Assembly: GCA_012515235.1 (NCBI GenBank)
Contig: JAAYYU010000191.1
Location: forward strand, 1 to 64,000
Length of the DNA stretch: 64,000 nucleotides
Source of the DNA: Candidatus Anammoximicrobium sp.
GTDB taxonomy: Bacteria; Planctomycetota; Planctomycetia; Pirellulales; Pirellulaceae
Direction of reading: 5' to 3'
The position numbers and the translations under genes were made by a program. Within the stretch, counting starts at the first letter, position 1. Each line of letters begins with the position of its first letter. Below are positions 20,401 through 35,400 of the stretch, piece after piece. The notes under the pieces were generated by a model. That model saw nothing but the letters and a program-made list of their open reading frames with translations, was not told the DNA's origin and made no database searches.

Positions 20401-23400
20401 CACTGTGACCAGATTGCGGGCGACCTCGTTCTGGGTGCTCCCGGACGTGAACGGTATCGCCACGTGCCCTGACTGGACGGCACCGTTGTTGTCGAACTCG
20501 AACACCCGGTCTGTGCCCGTGGCCAAATCGCGGACCGTGATGGTCTCCTGGTCGATCACGCCTCCCGCGCCGCCGCCGGGTTGCGGAACTCGCAGCGCCA
20601 AGGTCAAGGCGAACACGGCCGGATTGGCGTTCAAATCCACCACGCCGTCACCCAGGTGCCGGGGCGTCAGGCCGGGCACGTTGGCCCGCACCCGGTTGAC
20701 GACGGCGTTGGCGACGTCGTTGCGGGCGTCCGTCGCGGAGAAGGGCACCGCGATCCGGCCCGCGACGGTCGAACCGTCGTTGTCGTATTCAAAGACGTAA
20801 TTCGCGCCCGTGGTCCGGTTGGTAACCGTAAACGTCTCGCCGTCGATCACGGCTGCCGCCGCGCCGCGCTGTGGCACGCGGAATTGGAGCGCCGGCAGCG
20901 ACGGGTCGACCAACAGACTCGTGCTGACGGTCAAGACGTCGTTCTCGTCGTTCCCGCCCAGGTCGATCAGGCCGTCGCCCAGATAGCTCGGCACGATCCC
21001 CAGGAAGGATGAACCGGGCGACATGCGGGCGACCGTGGCGAGCGCGATTTCGTCCAGCGACATATCATCCAGACGCTGCCCGACGAGGTCTCCGATGGCC
21101 ACGCTGCCCGGCGTCACCACGCCGTCCTTGTCGTACTCGAACCGCTTGGTCACCGCGCCTTCGGTGACGTAAAACGCCAGTCCGTCCGGGATCGCGCCGC
21201 CCACGCCCAGTTTGGTGATGGCGGGGATGCTGGCCGTATCCAAATCGTGGGCGGCGGTACCGCCGACGTGAATCAGGCCGTCGCCCAGGTCCCGCGGCGA
21301 CACGCCCAGCGCGGCCCGTTCGATCTCCAGAATGATCTCGCCGGCAATCTGGTGCGGCGTGCTGCCGGCGGCCACGTCGATCGCCACGCTGCCCGGCCGC
21401 ACACTGCCGTCCAGGTCCAACTCCAGGGTGGCTACGGTGGTGCCGTTGGTGACGAACAGCCGCTGGCCGTCCACCAGCGCATCGGAACGGCCCGTTTGTG
21501 CCAAGTGCGTCCGGCTGGTGTCCAGCGTGACGGACGTAAACGCGCTGGTGTCGTAGGCCACTGCGCCCAAGTGGACGCGGACGTCGCCGGCCGTCTTTTC
21601 GGGCAGGAGATTGAGTCCGGCCACGGCCTGCAGTCGCGTGATGATCCGGTCGGCCAATTGATCCTGGGTGTCGGCGGGATTGAAGTTGATCAGGAACGAA
21701 TTCACGAGGCTCGCCCCGTTGCCTCCCGGAACCGTCGCGACGTCCTCGAACTCGAACAAGAACCGCGTCGAGCCGTCGATGACGGTGAAGTAGTCCCCGT
21801 CCGCGACTTCCACGCCGCCGCGCGTGGGCGCTTGCAGCGACAGCGGCCCCGTCTGGAACAGGTGGTTGGCAACCGGCGGCAGCGTCACGCTGGTTGCCGC
21901 CGGAGCCGTTAAATGGATGATTCCGTCTCCGGCGTGGAACGCCGTCAAGGCGAGTCCGGGCACGCCTGTCAGAGCGGCCGCGATCTTGTCGGCCAGTTGC
22001 TCGCGCGTGTCGGCGGGATCGTAGCCGATCAGGTTCGAGCCGATCCGGCTGGGCCCGTCGCCGCCGGGCACCGCGACCAGGTTCTCGAATTCAAACACAT
22101 ACTGGTTGGCGCCCTGGGTGATGGTGAAGTAGTCGCCGTCCACGACTTCTCCGCCGCCGCCCGCCGGCACCTGCAGCGACAGCGGCGCCAACAGAATCAG
22201 CGAATTGGGAGCCGCCGCGGGCACTTGCAGGCTGAACCGCGAACCGCCGCCCAGGTCGATATTGCCCGTGCCGCCCAGCATCGTCGGCTCGACGAACAGG
22301 CCCGAACTGGCGATTTCGTTGACCAGCGCCCGGCCGATGTCCTCCGCCGTGTCGGTGGGGGCAAACAGCACGGCGCGGTTGCCGGCCGCCACGCCGTTGG
22401 CAAAGAAGATGTTCTCAAACTCAAACGTGACGGAGTTCCTGCCGTCCGACAAGGTGAACGCCTCGCCGTCGACGATGCCTGCCGGCGGAACATGGATCGT
22501 CAGCGGATCGGGCAGCTGCATGGCCAGCGTTTGAGGCAACTGCAGCGTCACGGCCGGGGACGTGCCCGGCTGGGCATCTTCCAAGGTCACCGCGCTGCCC
22601 GGACTGAGCTTCAACTGGGCCCCGCGCCCGCCGCCGACCTGGACCCGATTCCCGCTCAGTTGCTGAGGCGTGAGCCCCAACGAGGTTCGCAACGGATGGG
22701 CCTGCAGCGCCTGGGTCAGCGTCCGCGCGATGCTCAGCGCGCTGTCCGTCTCCCGGATCGCTACGCGCGTCGAAGTTCCCGGTGGCAGCGTCAGACTGCC
22801 GTCCTTGTCAAACTCGAACGTCGCCGAAATCGTGCCGGAGGAATCGGTGATCGTGATGGTCTCGCCGTCCTCGATGCCGCCATCGGCCACCGAGCCGCCG
22901 CCGGGGGGAATCTGCAACACAAACCCGCTGTCGAATTCGTAGATCACCGGCGCGTGGACGCCGTCTTCCAGCAGGAACGTTTGGCCGTCCGCATAGTTGA
23001 TCCCGGTTTCGGTGATCAGCGTGGGATTGTGGAACAATTGCTCCAGGACGCGATCCAACTCGTCGGCCACCTGCACGCGGGTCATGTCGCTGTGGAACGG
23101 GACCAGCGCCCGGTCCGTCGCCGACGCATCGTTCCACTGCGTCGCTCCCTGGACGACGATCGCCGACGCGGCGCCGGAACTGAACGTCACGCTCCGCAGG
23201 CCCTCGACGTTGATCAGGTTGGAGCGGTAGTCGCTGGGACGCACGGCGGGATTGTCATAGCCCAGGTCCGCATTCATGTGCGGGACGACCCGCGTGGACA
23301 ACTGGCCCCGGTCCACGGCGTCCTGGATGCCCAGGAAGATGCGCTCCGCCACGTCGTTGGGCGTCTGCTGCTGATCGACGTAGATGGAAATGATGTCCCG

Positions 23401-26400
23401 CGGCCGCAGGGCCGTCACGCCGGGCGAGAAGGTGACGGTATTGGCCGGCGTGAGCGTGCCGTCCAGGGCAATCACGTTGTCGTTCGGGAAGGCCAGGGGG
23501 GTGGCCGAGACGTTCAGTCCCGAAGTGTTGATGACGGAGGCCAGGCCCGGCCGGGCGCCCGCCACCAGCGGCGGATCGACGACGACCGCTCCGCCACCGT
23601 AAATCATCTGATCGACGGTGTCCGTCGGGAAGAACGGCACCGCCACGTTCCGCGGATCGGTGCCCGGCACGCCGCTCAAGGTCAGCCCCGGCGAGCCCGT
23701 GACGTCGACCGTGTGGATCACGCCGCCAGCGGCGTCCAGCACCGTCAACATGCCGCTGCCGAGAGCGGCCGCCCGCAAGGCGGTCGTCCCGAAGGCGGCG
23801 TTGATCGCGTCGGCCATGCGCTCGGCGACTTCGTCCGCCGCGCGCGGCGTAAGGGTCTGGCTGACGCCGGGCAGGCCGCGCGTATTCAGGACGTGACTTG
23901 GTTGCGTGCCGCCGAGTACGATTGCGCCGTTGACGATCTCGCCGGCTGCCACGGGCAGCGTCAACCCCAGCACCTGGCCGTCTGCGTTCCCGTCTGCGCC
24001 GTCCAGCGCCGCCACGATCCGCTCGGCCATCTCCTCCTGCGTCGGCGGCCGAAATCCGTTGCCCACGTTGGTCGCCGCGGACGTGTCCAGCACGGTCTGC
24101 GGCGTGGTGTCGTCCAGCACCACGATTCCGCCGCCCAAGTTCTTGGCGTTCAGGCCCAGCACGCCGGCCCGCGCGTTGATCGCGGCCGCCAGGCGGTCGG
24201 CCAGCACGTCTTGCGTCGTGAAGTGATCGAAGTGCATGACGTTGGCGGCGCCGGCCAGACCGTTGTTGTCGAACTCGAACACCACAGGCGGCACCGCGCC
24301 CAGACCGTCCGGATCGATCCGGACGATGTCCCCGTCCTGGACGCCGCCTACCCCGCCACCGGCCGCCGGCAATTGGATCGTGCGGTTGGCCGCCGCGTTG
24401 ATCCGCAGATTGGCGAACGGATTGACCAGCGAGTTGTCCTTGTCAAATTCAAGCGTGTAGCTGGTCGTGCCGTCGGTCAGCCGCATCGTCTCGCCGTCGG
24501 TAATCGACCCTCCGCCGCCCGCAGGCACGACGATCGTCAGGTTGTCGGCGATGTTGACGATCCGGTTGTCCCGTCCCGGAACGCCGTCGACGTCGATATA
24601 GAGCCCATTCTTGTCAAACTCGAACGCCACGGCCGGATTGTCGTCGACGCCGTCGGCGTCGTTGTCCTGAAGCCCGTCCCAATCGACCAGGAACGTCTCC
24701 ATGTCGGCGATCCCCGCGCCGCCCTGGGCCGGCACGGCCAGGATATAGCCGCTGTCGAACTCGAATCCCCGCGTCGTCGTGCCGTCGTGGAGGTAAAAGA
24801 CTTCGCCGTCGAACAAGTGCGAGCCGTCCGTGACGACCATGTCGGACGAGGTCAAGGTGTTGTTGACGAAACGCACGATTGCCGTGTTGCCCAATTCGTC
24901 CGTCAGGGTCATTTCTTCGTTCACCGGAATGGCCGCGCCGGTGGGCGCCACGATCGTCAAGCCGCTGTCGAACTCCAGCGTCAAGCCGCCGATCTGGGCC
25001 GTGTCGCCGTCTTGGATATAGAAGCCTGAGACAGCGCGGACTTCCTCGCCTCCGGTCCACACGTCGCCGACGTTGAAGTCGCCGGCCGTGCTGAAATCCA
25101 CCCGCAAGCGAAGGTTCGTCCGGCCCGCGTACTGGTCCAGCGGAATGCGGACCTGACGCCAGTCGTCGGCGTCGTACAGTTCCTGCACGTCGAAGTACTG
25201 GACGGCATCGTCGGGAGCCGTGGCGCCGCGATAGGCGGCGTCCAGGTCGATCAGCTCGTCGTCAAAGATGCCCAGCGTCCGGCGCGAGTTGTTCGTCGCC
25301 AATTCCTGCCAATCGCCGTTGTTGTCGGAAATGTAGACCCGCACCGCGTCCCGCATCATGACCTCGGGCGGCGCGCTGCTGTCGTTTTCCGTGTCCAGGA
25401 AGTAGCTGAAGTACAGCGCGGGCCGGTCGGCCGCCGCGTAGCCGTTCAGACTGAACTCGTTGCTGACGATCGAGCCCTGGGCCCCGCCCGGATACTCGTA
25501 GCTGCGCACGCCCAGCCGGTTGCCGTTCAGATCGTACGCCACGCCCTTGCCGAAGTGGATGCTCTGGGTGCCGAAGGCCGTTTGATAGTTCTCGTGTCCC
25601 GGCTCCCGCTGCTGGTAGTACACCCCGATGTCGGGATTCGCGGGGGACGACGTGGGGCTGTACGTTCCCACGCGGAAGTCCATCGGGTCGGGATACTGCC
25701 GGACGACGGGCAGCGTGCCGGACGCCGTATTCAGGTATTGGTTTCCGCCGGGCGTGTACTGGAAGAGGTTCTCGTCCAGGGTGGAAAACGCCAACCCCCG
25801 GATCTCGGTCGCGTGCGTGCCCGTGCTGACGCTGGTGGCCCCGTTGACGAACACCGGCTGGAGTTCGCCCGCCGTGTTGAAGGCGTACAGGGTGCCCGCC
25901 GAGTCGGTGGCGAACAGCATGTTGCGGTAAGCCTGGCTCTCGACGCTGGAGGGTCCGGCCGTCAAGCCCGAGAAGCCGATGCCCAGCAGGTCGTCGCGGG
26001 ACGTGCCGATGTAACGCGTCTCGACGTCGTCGTTGTCCACGCTGCCGCGGACGTTGAACGGATCGTCGATGCGGTACAGACCGCCCTGGTTGCTGACCGC
26101 GTACACGCTTCCGTTCACCGTCGCCAGGCCGGTGATCCGCCCGCCCGGCCCTTCGCCCTTGGCAATGATCGACGAGACGTTGATGACGCTGCCGCGGTTC
26201 AGACGCACGTACTTGCCGCGGGCGGCCGCGTCGATGCCGAAGGGATTGTTCAACGCCGCATCGATGGCGTTGGCCAGCTTGTTGGCCAATCCGGTCTGCG
26301 TGCCGTCCTGCCGCCGGTCCAAATTGCGGTCGACGGCGTAATTCAACGGCCCGTCGTTGGCCAGCACCGGAATCCGGATGTTGCCTGACGAGACGCCGGA

Positions 26401-29400
26401 GGCGCTGGTCGTCACCTGGTTCCAGACCTGCGGCAGCCCGGGCGTCCTCATGCCGGCAAAATCGGCCGCGAGCGCATCGGGAAAGTTGATCCGGTCCAGG
26501 AAGCCGCCGGCGCCGCTGGCCGAGTAATCCGGGTGCGCACCGACGACCGCCGCGACTCGCGTGGCGATCAGGTGGTCGGTCATGTTCCGGTTGGCTGGCC
26601 AGACCGTGTAGTCTTGCGGCAGGAAGGAAACGCCCGTCACCGAGTCGACGAAGCGGGCATCGTTGGCGAGCACGTCGTACGACTCTTCGACGTTGCCGAT
26701 CAGCGTGAACCCCAGGACGTCCCGCAGGTCCTTGATCGCCGAGGTGCCCACGAGGAAGCCGATGTTGTCGCCGTTGACCACGATGCGGTCGCCGACCTGC
26801 TGGGTCGTGAGGTCGACGGCGTATTCCTGGATCACGACGCGGTCGCGGACGCCCACGTTCACCAGGTTTCGATTGAGTTGCGCGGCGGGAATCGCCGCCT
26901 CGATCGCGTTCTCGATCCGGGTCGCCATGACGGCAGCGGTCGTGGCGGGGATCGCCGGGTTGGCGTTGGCGTCGCCGGGATCGAAAGCGATCCGATAGTG
27001 TCCCAAGGCCACGCCCGCGGGCCCGTTCCGCACGTCGTCGTACTCAAAGGTGTACGTCCGCCCGTGGCTGACGACCGCGAACGTGCGGCCGTCCCACAGC
27101 TGGTTGCCGGGCAGGGCTTGTTCGATCTGCTTGTTGGCCGACGCCTGCTGGATCGCCACGTCAATCCGGTTGACCACTTGGGTCGCCGTGAAGGAGGGGC
27201 CCGGAATGACGAAGTCGATCGGTGCCGCGTTCGGGTCGCTCACGCCGGGACGACCGGTGTCGGAGATGTTCGCTGCCGTGGTGGTGTCCAGCGTGTGGTT
27301 GCGGCTGCCGGCCGGAACCCCGTCGTCGCCGCCCAGATGGATCTGGCCGTTGCCCAAATAGGTCGGCGTCAGCCCCAGCGGCTGCGCTTGGATGGCGGTC
27401 ATGATATTGGCGGCGATCTGGTCGTGGGTGGCCACCTGCGAAAAGGCGATCGGAACGTTGGCCGGATCGCCGACCGTCCCGTCGCTGTCCATCTCGAACA
27501 CGATGGTCCGGAAACCGTCGCGAATGGTAAACGTCTCTCCTTCCGTAATCCCGCCCGCGACGCCGCGCTGCTGGAGGCTGGGGGCGGCGGAGGCGTTCAG
27601 CGAGTGGTCCTGCGTACTGCCCAGATGCACCACGCCGCCAGTCTGCGCCGTGGGCTCCAGGTTCAACGCAAACGCCGGGTTGCCGATCACGGCCACGACC
27701 TTGTCCGCCAGTTGGTCCGCGGAATCGGAGGCCGAGTAGCTGATCACCTGGGCCGGCGGCACCGACGCCCGGCCGTCCCGGTCGAACTCGAACGTGAGAT
27801 TTTCACCCGTGACGCTGTTGCCGATGGTGAACTTCTCGCCGTCGGCGACGGCGCGTCCCCCCAGCACCGGCATCTGCAACAGATAGCGGACGGGAGTGAC
27901 CAGCGTGTACCCGGTGTCGAATTCGAACGTTTGGTAGCCGGAACTGCTGTTCAGATAGAAATTATCGCCGTCCTTGATCTGGGACCCGTCCACCGCCTGC
28001 AGGATCGGCGCGGGGCCCGCCATGCCCCGGACGCGAATGCCGCTGGCGCCCAACGATACGGAGACCGCCGAGTCGCCCTCCATCGAGACGCGGCTGCCCG
28101 GCGCATGGGCCGTGATGTTCAAGTTGCCGGCGTTGATTGCCTCCGCCAGATCGCTGGCGATCTGCAGCGGCGTCGTGCCGGCGCCGACGGCGATCACCGT
28201 GGCATTGGGATCGGTCCGGGGCGGCGTGGCATTGCCCCTGTCCCAGCGGAACTCGAAGCTCTCGCTGAACCGCCCGTCGTTGACCGTCACCACCACGCCG
28301 TCCACCGCCGCGCCTGAGCCGAAAACGTCGATCACGCTGCCGGTGTCAATCTGGAACAGGTTGTCGTCCAACTGGAAGAAGTTGCCGTCGCGAATCGAGA
28401 CGTTGTTCTGGACGTCGATGCTCTGCAGAATTTCCGGCCCCGTGTCGAACTCAAAGGTGACCTGGTTGGCGCCGTCCACGACGGAGAAGTACTGCCCGTC
28501 CTCGATGTCGCTCTGCGCCAGGGCCGGGTCCTGGTTGGGCGGTTGCAGCCGCGATCCGGTCGCGTAGGTCGCTTCCAACCGCGGGGCCGTCAGCACTTCG
28601 CCCCGCTCGCGGATATCCGTGCCCGCCCCCTCGAAAATCTTCTCCGTCGCCGTGTCGGCCGTCTTGTTCGGCTGCGGGTTGCTCGCGGCGCGGCCGAAAT
28701 CGGGGCTCATCTGGTCGCCCACAAAACGGTACAGGATGTTCTCGATGATCTCCACGCCGGCAATCAGATTCGAATCGGGATAGATCGCAAACCCGCGGTC
28801 GCCGACGGCCAGCCCGTCCTGGTTGCCAAAGAACGTGATCGCATTGAACTCGATGCCGTCGCCCAGTTCGTTGCCGGGGGGATCGCAGTAATGCGTCTCG
28901 ATGGACTCGTCCGGATTGTCCGGCAAGTCCTCCCGGTAGGTCCCAATCCCGTCGTCCCGGATTCGGACGCGCGACGCATCGCCGGGATTGATCGAGAGGA
29001 AGTTGCCCGACGCGTCGTCGCGCGGGTAGCACGTGGGATAGGGGTTCTCGAAGTCGCCGCGCGACAGGCGATACGAATACAGCCAGCCGTTGGGGTGCAT
29101 CGCCACGTCGCCGATTTCGTCGCCGAAACGGCCGACGAGCGTCTCCTGGGCCCCGCTGAACGGATCGACCGTCAGCACGGTCGTCGACGTGCTGTCGCCC
29201 GCGATCCCCTCATCGCGGACCAGGTACAGCACGACGTCGCCCAACTGGTACGGCACGATCGACTCGTCGTCCCACAGCACGGGGATCTGCGGCGGGTCGG
29301 CCGTCGAGTTGTTGCCGAAGTCGATGTGATCTTCCGCGATCCGGCGGACGGTCTGGATCGGCTCCAGCCGCAAATCGGGGTTGGCGGCGTTGGCCGAGGT

Positions 29401-32400
29401 GAACTGATTCATCTCGTCCGGCATCCAGACGTCGGACGACACCGCCACGCGGTAGGTGGCGTACGGGTAGGGCTTGAAGGGTTCCCCGGTCGGCTGCACG
29501 ATTGCCAGGTCCACGATGCCCAGGAAGGGATCGGTCGCGCCGACCGTGCCGCGGAGCAGGTCCTCGATGTCCGACGAACCCGGCGTCGCCGGCCGGTCTT
29601 CCGCGAGGTTGCCGTCCCGCGCCGTGTACACCAGCCGGTAGACGTCGTCCGTGCGGTCGTTGGGTGTCCCGTTCATGTCATACAACCGGTACACCTGCAG
29701 CGACGTGTTGGGCCGGTCGCCGGCGCCGTTGGCGTAATCGATATCGAAGACGGTCGGATAGGTCAGGATGGGGTACTGGGGAATGACATTGGGATCCAGA
29801 AAGGCGATGTCGAATTCGTAGAAGTCCACGTCAGGCGTCGACAGATCCCCGTCTTCCCAGCTGTCCAACACGCCGCCGACAGAAATCACGCCGCGGTCGG
29901 CGCTGACCAGGTTGCCCAGTCGCTGGGCGTTCGGCGAAGTCTCGTTCTGCGAGGTGTCTTCCGTGGCTTCCCCGCCGAGCGGCGAATGCGCCGGTTGGCC
30001 ATAGATCTCCACGCCGTTGGTGGCGTAGGCGATTGTGGCGTAGCGGACGGTCGAGCCGCCGATTTCATCCAACTCGCGGAGCCGGATCTGCAGCTGGTAA
30101 GCGCCCGAGGTCAAGCCGCCCGACGAATCGTCCAGGTTGGAACCGTTGCTGCGGATGCGAACGTGATAAGTCAGCGGCCGATCCGGGTCTTCCGGGTTGG
30201 GAACGCCGGGCAGCAGCACGCGCAGGCCGGGATCCCGCGGATTGGCCGAGTAGAAATCCCTGCCCGGCGTCTGCGGCGTCTTGTCCATCAGGCGGCCTTC
30301 GCCAGCCAGCAGGCTGGGATCCGCCAACTGCCGCGCGGTCAGATTCTCGCCGTCGCGTTGCAGCGGCTCCAGGTAATTGTCCGGATTCAGCTCTTCGCGG
30401 AGCGAACTGATCGAGCGGGCCACCACCTGGCCGTCGCTGTCCAGCAGTTCGATGATCGGATCGAAGGCCATCGTGGTCCGGTCCAGGTCGATCCAGACCT
30501 CGGTGTTGGGGATCGCCTTGAAACTGTAGACGTCCAGGTCCTCGCTGTCGGTCAGGAACCCCTTGACGGTGAAGCCCAGCCGCAGATTCTCGTCGCTGGC
30601 GTGCTCCCGCGGTCCCAGGATGCCCAGCAGTTGGGCTTCGTCCGGCGACCCGTTCGGGCCGGGCGAATTGACGTCGCGGGCTTCCGACTCGTACAGCGTC
30701 TCCACGTTGCGGTCGTGGCTATAGCGATCCAGCCGGATGCTGGTCCAGTCGCCGGCCTGAGCGGTGCTGAACGAGCCGTCGTTGTTGGTGTCCCCCTGCG
30801 GATTCCCGTCCGGCCGCGTGCCGGCGGCGTAGCGGTCGTCGCGGAACGAGGTCAGCACGACCGGCGAGCCGGGCTGGCCCAGGATCTGAATGATGCCGCC
30901 GATGCGGTCCTCCGTCTCATGGGGAACGCCCGTCGCCACGAAGCCCGCGTTGCCCAACAGCTTGACCACCAGGCTCTCGGTCGGACTGCTGGCCAGCATC
31001 AGGCCGCCGTAGCTGTGGAAGTCCGACACGTACACCGTGCTGAACAACACGTGGACGATGTCGGTGTCGTCCCAGACGCTTTGCGTGGTCAACGTCTGGC
31101 CGCGGACCACCATGCCGTTGATTTCGTTGTCGTCCAGTTGGTTGTGGAGGATCAGCGGGCCTTGGTTGTCGCGGTAGCCGTCGAGGCGATCGAGCAGGCC
31201 CGTCGAACGCCCGGTGTCGCGTTTGTAGACGTAATTCAGCGCGTTCACGTTGATGTTGATCGCCGGCGTGGCCAAGGCGGTATTGGGCTGACGCGTGTTC
31301 GGATTGTCGTCCGGGTTGTTGCGGAAGACATTGCTGTGGATGACCGGCTGCGCTTGCCGGACGAAAATCACGCCCGGCGAGTTGAACCCGCGTCCGAAGC
31401 GGTCGGTTTCGCCCTGTCCGCCCTGCCCGCGGCTGTTGAACTCGAACACCGAGTTGGCGATGCGGGCTTCGGCTTCGTCGTGGATTTCCACCACGTTGAA
31501 CGCCGTAAAGGTGCCTTCCACGCGAGTCACGCCTCCGCCGTAGGCCAGGACCGCGTGGTCGATGCTCAAATTGGCCAGTTGCGCTGCGTAAATGCCGCCC
31601 CAATCGCCGGCCACGGGATCGTTCGACGAGCCGGAGATGACCGCCCCGTCGTTGCCCGTGTCGAATGTGCCGCCGGCGCCGTAGCGGTCGTCGGCGATCG
31701 AGGTAAAGATGATCTCCCGGCCGTCGTCGCCCTCGGCGATCAGCTGCGCGCCCATTTCCACTTCGAAACGCGCCCCGTCCAGTTTGACCACGATCGACGG
31801 ATCGATGGACAGCCGGCCCTCCGGCCGGCCCAGCATGATCGAGGCCTCGAGCACGGCGTTCGGATCCGTTGTGCCGTCGTCCACGAACTGCGTCGAACTG
31901 GCATCGATCTGGGCCACCAGCCGATAGGGACCCGTCCCCGTGTCTGTGCTGCGGTAAATGCGGCGGCCGACATAGTTCTCCGAAGCCTGGGGCACGGGCA
32001 GCCTTTCCAGCAACACCGATCCGTGTCCGGGCAGCGCAAATTCGGTCGGATTGCCGTCCAACACGACGCTCGCCGACACGTCCGAGGCCCGCGATTCCTT
32101 GCCCACCGCGTCGACATACGTGATGCGATAGTTGTACGTTCCCGGCTCCAGGGTGCCGTCCAACTGAGGCGACAGCGCGACGCCCCCAATCGGCGGCTCG
32201 TGCAGGAGCATCCCGTCCCGCTTCGCGCCGCTGTCCACGAACACGGTGTCCTGCCGGTTCAGTTGGGCGACGAACACGAAGGGCCCGTCGTTCTCGCTGC
32301 GGTACAGGCGGCGAGCCACGTAGGAATCCGCCGCGGAAGGCAGCTGGGCAAGCCGCACCGACCGCTGCTGGGCGACGAAATTCGCCGACGTGATCGTCGT

Positions 32401-35400
32401 GGTGACTCCCGGCGAGGCCGGACTTTCGTAGCCGAACCGGTCGACATACGTCAGCTTGTAGGTGTACTTGACGTCCGTTCCGACGCTGCCGAGCGAGCCT
32501 CCGGTGGCGCTCGGGTCCTTGTGCGCCGCGGCCATGACCAAGACCACCGGCGGCGCCGTCAGACGTTCCATCGACCCGCCAGGCTGGGCGGCAATGGCCA
32601 GGTTTTCGCTCATCACGTGGACGATGTCCGTGTCGTCCCAGCGGCCGGACACGTTCAGCTTTTGGACCGTGCTGCCCGCCTCCGTGCCGACCCGCACGAA
32701 CAGGCCGTTGACCGAATTGTCGATCAGGCGGTTGTGGTGGACCTCCGGACCGATCCGCGAGTAGTCGGAAGTAAAGGCAATCCGCTGGTCGCGGGGGGCG
32801 TGGAAATTGGACTCTTCAAAGCTGTCCGGGCTGGCGGACATCGACGCATCGGCGCTCTGCGAGATCGTGTTGTAGGTCACCGTCGGCCGGGCGTCGGTCA
32901 TGTGAATCGGGTTGAACACACGGGGGACGGAGTTGATCAGCACGCTGCCGCCGCCGTAGCGGATGTCGGCGTGATTGACGTAGTCCAGAAAGATGCCCTC
33001 GTTGGACCACTGGAAATAGCCCTGCGTGCGGTCCACGTCGCGGCGGAATTCGATGCCGCCCCAGTCGCCGTCCTGCGGCGAAGTGACGTAGGGATTGGTA
33101 TCCAAGCCGATTTGCTGGTCGTTGTAAGACGTGAAGTACACGCTGCCAGGAGCCCACGCGCCGCTGGCGTCCTCCACGGCCTCGTCGTCGATGTCCAGGC
33201 CGCCGCTCCCGTTGCTGTCCGTCAGCAGGATCGGCGCGCCCAACACCTGCAACGACCCGCCGCTGCGCTCGATGCCCGCCGCACTGCTGCCCACGCCGAT
33301 GCGGGCCCGCCGCATCTGGAACACGGCGCCCGCGTCCACCATGACGGTGACGCCCTTGGGGATCTCCATCGTCGAGCCGTCGGGCAACGGGCTTCCCAGA
33401 CTGTTGAAACCGATCTGGTAGGCGGGATTGTCGCCCAGCGTCTCGATCTGGCCGTCCAGGCCCAGCGTGCCTTGAATTCGCACGATCTGGCCGGGCTTCG
33501 CCGCCGCCAACGCGGTTTGCAAATTGTTGTGCGGGGCCGTGATCGCTCCCGTCCCGCCGTTGGGAGCCGACTTGTCGACGAACAGCGTGTGCTCCGGCGT
33601 CTGGGTCCGGAACCAGAAATTGTAGACGCCTCCGGGAACCCCGTCCCCGTCGCCATCGATAAAGGTGGGCGTGTTGTTGGGATTGTCCTGATCGAAGATC
33701 GCCTCGTCGGCGTTCGGCCGGTAATTCAATCGCAATTCGTACTCGCCCTGCGTCGTGCCCCCAAATCCGGTATCCTCGATGATCGGATCGTACTCGTCGT
33801 TGCCGCTGGCACTGACTCCCACGTAGTACACGCCGGCGCCCAGTTCCAGTTCCAGATACGAGTCGCGCGCGAAGTAATTGTCGTTCCGGGCAATCAGCTC
33901 GCGCGACCCGTCCGCGTTCTCCCGCCACAGCGTGACGACGGTATCGAGGGAACTGGCCTGCAGTTGCCGTTCGGCCATCGTCTCGACCGTCAAACGGCCC
34001 AGCGCGTCCGGCCGGCCGGCAATCGTGGGGATCTCGAACCGGAACACGTCGATGTCCTTGCTCTCCGGGAAATACATGTGCCGCAGATGCAAGACGTCGT
34101 GGTCGCTGAGCACCGTGGGTTCGAGCCGGTTGTCGAAGTCCAGATCGTCGTCGCTGCCGCGGACTTCGTACCCTGGCGTGGCCCGATTCGCGTCGATGTC
34201 GCCGACCGCCAGCCCCGGCAGGTCCAGGGCGCTGCCCAGGCCCAGATAGCCCGTGACGCCGCTCAAGGCCGAACGGAACCAGCCGCCGTTGAAACGGTCG
34301 TCCAGGTTGATGTCAAACACCAGCAGTGGCTGATTCGGGTTGAACGCCGCGCTGTCGCCGGAGGCGATGATCACGCCGTCGCGTTCCGTCTCCACCCACT
34401 CGATGCCGGTCAGGTCGTTCAGCACCTGCAGCACTTCCCGCGCCCGGCGCTTCTGAGTTTCCGTGATCAGGTTGAACGCCGACTGAGGATTCCCCTGCGA
34501 GTCGCGGATGAAGCCCATGTCCTGCCGGAAGTTGTACTCCATCCGCGTGATGCCGGAGTTTTTGTCGGCGCTGCCGTCCGGCAAGTGCGACGAGACGGGC
34601 GATTCGCGATGTCCCAGATCGTCGTTGCCGCCGACCAGCACCATGCGATACACCTGGGGCTCGATGACCCCCTTGACAATCTGGTTCTGCTCGGTCAGCG
34701 TCCCCAGGTTCGTCGCCGTGTCATAGCTGGACCCCAGGCCCAACAGCGTGACCGGCATGTGCGGCACGCCGGTAATGACCGTCGCTCCCGCTCCCGGAAC
34801 GCTTGTCGCCAGGCTGGCCCGCACCAGTTGGCCGGCCGCAAAGTGACTGTTGATCGCGTCCACCAGTTGCTGGGCCGTGCTGGGACTGTAGACGTTGCCG
34901 GCCGCGGCGTTGGTGTTCAAGTTGACCGTGATGACGTTGTCCAACACGCTCACCTTCGGCAATTCGTCCACCCCGTGGTCGCTTTCCAGCACCTCGATCC
35001 GGACTGCCTGGCCCCACATCTCGCCCAGTCCCAAGAAGTCGACCGGAACGCCGCTGTACGCGCCTTGCCCCGTCGTCTGCGGCGTAACCAGGATGGGAAC
35101 CGCAGGCGTGGGAGTCGGTGTTCCGACCGTCGCGGAGATTTCGTCGGTTCCAATCCGCAGACGAAACGTGCCGGCCGCGCCCAGCGGATTGACCAGCGTC
35201 GCCAGATCCGACGCAAAGGTCAGAATGGCCATGTCCTTGTCCGCACTGTACTGCACGTTGACCGGGTTGAAGACCCAGTCGTCCGTATTCTCCAGCGTGT
35301 CACTGGTGTAGATCAGCTGGTAGAATCTTGGATCCTCGGCGCTGGCCAAGTTCAAGTCGTCATTGTTGAAGTAGACCGCAATCTTGTCCCGCTCCTGAAC

